DNA from: JAZGDL01 sp036477795 | Lineage (GTDB): Bacteria > Planctomycetota > Phycisphaerae > UBA1845 | Length of the DNA stretch: 14,494 bases | NCBI GenBank assembly: GCA_036477795.1 | Contig: JAZGDL010000526.1 | Span: 1 to 14,494 of the forward strand | Direction: 5' to 3' | Shown: in pieces, positions 13,059-14,494 of the stretch | How positions within the stretch are numbered: position 1 is the stretch's first letter | Layout: each line of letters starts with the position of its first letter | The notes under the pieces: generated by a model | The model's database searches: none | What the model was told of the DNA's origin: nothing | What the model saw: only the letters and a program-made list of their open reading frames with translations | Program-made: the position numbers and the translations under genes

Positions 13059-14261
13059 GTGGACGTCCTGTCTGTCGTCATCGGGATCGCGACGGGAGCG
13101 GCGGCGGCCTACGTGCTCATCGGGATCGTGAATCGCCGGGAGCGTGAGCGGCTCGAAGTTGCAAGGACGGCGGGGCTGGACGCCGTGGTTGAGCAACTCA
13201 AGACTACTTTTTCAGCGCTGTCGCGTGAGGCCCTCTCCAAGAATACCGAGGACTTTCTTAATCTGGCAAAAACCAGGCTCGAGCAGCAAACAGTAATAGG
13301 CAGCGAGAAGCTGGAATCGAAGAAGAAACTGATCGACGCCCATCTCGCTGAGATGAGGGCTAAACTAAGTGAGCTTAGTGATCTGACGCACAAGGTCGAC
13401 AAGGATCGGCGGGAGAGCGCCGGAGCTATCAAGACGGAGTTGGCCAAGACGACCGAAGCGACGGGGAAGCTCCGGGAGACGACGGGGCAACTCCGCGAAG
13501 CGCTGGCCAATCCGCAGCGGCGGGGGGCTTGGGGGGAAAGGATGGCGGAGGACGTGCTGCGTCTGGCGGGGTTCGTCGAAGGTGTGAACTACGAGAAGCA
13601 CGCACGGGTGGCCAGCGGTGAGGTCCCGGACTTTTCGTTCGTGCTTCCCAAAGGTTTGCGGTTGAACATGGACGTGAAGTTCCCGCTGGATAATTACCTG
13701 CGGGCCGTCGAAGCGGAAGACGACAAGGTGGAAGACCAGTTCGCCTCCTCGTTCCTGCGAGACGTGCGGAAGCATCTCAAAGACGTGGCCGGCCGGGAGT
13801 ACATCGACCCAGGGGGCGGGACCGTGGAGTGCGTGCTGGTGTTCATTCCCAACGAGCAGGTGTACGGTTATGTCCACCAGCGCGATCGAAGTCTGATCGA
13901 CGACGCCGTGAAACAGAGAATCGTGCTGTGTTCGCCGTTGACGCTTTACGCGGTGTTGGCGGTGATACGTCAGGCGGTGGACAACTTCCGGCTGGAGCAG
14001 GTTTCGATGGAGATCCTTTCGCTGTTGGGGTCTTTTCAGCACGAATGGGCCAAGTACTGCGGGGTAGTGGAGAAGCTCGGCCGGGCGCTGGAGGCGGCGT
14101 CAAAGCAGTTCGAGGACTTGCAAGGCGTACGCACGCGGAAGCTGGAGCGGCAACTCGATCGGATCGAGGACCTGCGTCAGGCCAAGGGCGTAGCCCTGCC
14201 GGACGAGGAGGCCACGTTGGAACTCGAACAACCGACCATCACATCGCCGAACGACAGTTGA
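13059..14261 (+). CDS. rmuC: DNA recombination protein RmuC, membrane-anchored
   Basis: This is a 400-residue RmuC-family protein, a presumed nuclease linked to limiting recombination at inverted repeats. GTG 13059 is chosen because GGAGAGG at 13045-13051 is well spaced and it lies one base after the pepA stop, indicating translational coupling. Residues ~3-24 are a transmembrane helix (VLSVVIGIATGAAAAYVLIGIV). Residues 25-150 are a long coiled coil (AKTRLEQQ, EMRAKLSELSDLTHKVDKDRR). The core has GAWGERMAEDVL, PDFSFVLP and MDVKFPLDNY; their E, D and D-x-K fit the PD-(D/E)XK nuclease arrangement. Further conserved motifs are VLVFIPNEQVYGY and RIVLCSPLTLYAVL. The coupling to a peptidase gene is notable but may be chance. 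Confidence 0.95.
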   Translation: MDVLSVVIGIATGAAAAYVLIGIVNRRERERLEVARTAGLDAVVEQLKTTFSALSREALSKNTEDFLNLAKTRLEQQTVIGSEKLESKKKLIDAHLAEMRAKLSELSDLTHKVDKDRRESAGAIKTELAKTTEATGKLRETTGQLREALANPQRRGAWGERMAEDVLRLAGFVEGVNYEKHARVASGEVPDFSFVLPKGLRLNMDVKFPLDNYLRAVEAEDDKVEDQFASSFLRDVRKHLKDVAGREYIDPGGGTVECVLVFIPNEQVYGYVHQRDRSLIDDAVKQRIVLCSPLTLYAVLAVIRQAVDNFRLEQVSMEILSLLGSFQHEWAKYCGVVEKLGRALEAASKQFEDLQGVRTRKLERQLDRIEDLRQAKGVALPDEEATLELEQPTITSPNDS

Positions 14262-14289
14262 GCAAACTCGAATTCGGTTGGCTCGACGC

Positions 14290-14494
14290 TCATCGGTTTG
14301 TCTGTGTGCCCGCTCCAGCAAACTCGCGCATACGGGTATGGCCGGGTGCGGAACGCTTGGCCATGTACATCAACGCGTCAGCGTCTCCAATGAGCGTCTC
14401 GATGTCAGGGCTGCTTTGCTCTGGGGGAACCCACAGGGCGCCCATACTGATTGTTTTGTTCTCGGCGACTTTTCCCTTCACGTAGGGGCCGTGG
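14290..14494 (-). CDS. GGDEF-domain diguanylate cyclase, C-terminal end only
   Basis: The minus-strand frame is open to the right edge and ends with TGA at 14290-14292, giving 67 residues. ISMGALWVPPEQSSPDIETLIGDADALMYMAKRSAPGHTRM corresponds to the last part of a GGDEF domain. The S-(I/M)-G strand, the L...AD.LMY.AK helix and a basic turn are normally S-x-G and AD.ALY.AK..G.N. The signature loop and sensor domain lie outside the window, so activity cannot be judged. The domain normally makes cyclic di-GMP. The final ~10 residues after MREF are a short polar tail. It converges with rmuC, the two stops being 28 nt apart, with no hairpin between them. Confidence 0.8.
   Translation of the reverse strand, partial: HGPYVKGKVAENKTISMGALWVPPEQSSPDIETLIGDADALMYMAKRSAPGHTRMREFAGAGTQTNR

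Noticed and set aside
13829..14485. 218-codon plus-strand frame overlapping rmuC
   Set aside because: It is out of frame with the conserved RmuC C-terminus and runs through the GGDEF gene on the opposite strand.

Overview
The window looks like a piece of a planctomycete chromosome (phylum Planctomycetota, possibly Phycisphaerae or a relative). This is inferred from gene style, not from a marker gene. It has a type II pseudopilin-like protein with an H-X9-D motif near its C-terminus, a large secreted protein ending in a dockerin-like repeat pair, many short secreted or lipoprotein genes, and intergenic DNA full of heptanucleotide arrays and dispersed palindromes. There is no rRNA, tRNA or CRISPR array that I can recognise.

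Layout. 1-596 (minus): 5' part of an integrase-type transposase that runs off the left edge. 784-1608 (plus): pseudopilin-like protein. 1609-2201: GC-rich repeat, a very good sigma70-like promoter and a ~220-nt leader with two crossing stems. 2202-4130 (plus): secreted protein with two nearly identical LamG-like units and a dockerin-like C-terminus. 4134-4231: heptad inverted array between convergent genes. 4254-5714 (minus): exported thioredoxin-like protein with a helical-repeat C-terminal half. 5835-6027: short tandem repeats, including a second heptad inverted array. 6064-6741 (plus): SAM-dependent methyltransferase of the phospholipid N-methyltransferase type. 6811-6926: dispersed repeat copy A. 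6991-7190 (minus): small lipoprotein gene apparently broken by a one-base frameshift. 7264-8448 (minus) and 8727-9386 (plus): a divergent pair, an outer-membrane porin-like protein with one CxxCH haem site and a DtxR/MntR-family metalloregulator. The region between them holds a DtxR-like palindrome and repeated promoter-like elements. 9455-9709 (minus): small exported protein. 9801-10201: terminator-like hairpin, a nested palindrome and a 42-nt direct repeat. 10235-10597 (minus): HU-family protein. 10830-11150 (minus): small lipoprotein preceded by dispersed repeat copy B and a 52-nt palindrome. 11606-13057 and 13059-14261 (plus): leucyl aminopeptidase and RmuC, separated by one base. 14290-14494 (minus): C-terminal end of a GGDEF diguanylate cyclase entering from the right edge.

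Functionally this is mostly a collection of separate units rather than one pathway. The two coherent groups are the metalloregulator/haem-porin divergon, which looks like a metal-responsive envelope function, and the pepA-rmuC operon. I see no defence system or biosynthetic cluster. The most interesting material is regulatory and repetitive: the divergon operator region, the two heptad arrays that share architecture but not sequence, the leader of the 2202 gene, and the inverted pair of dispersed repeats.
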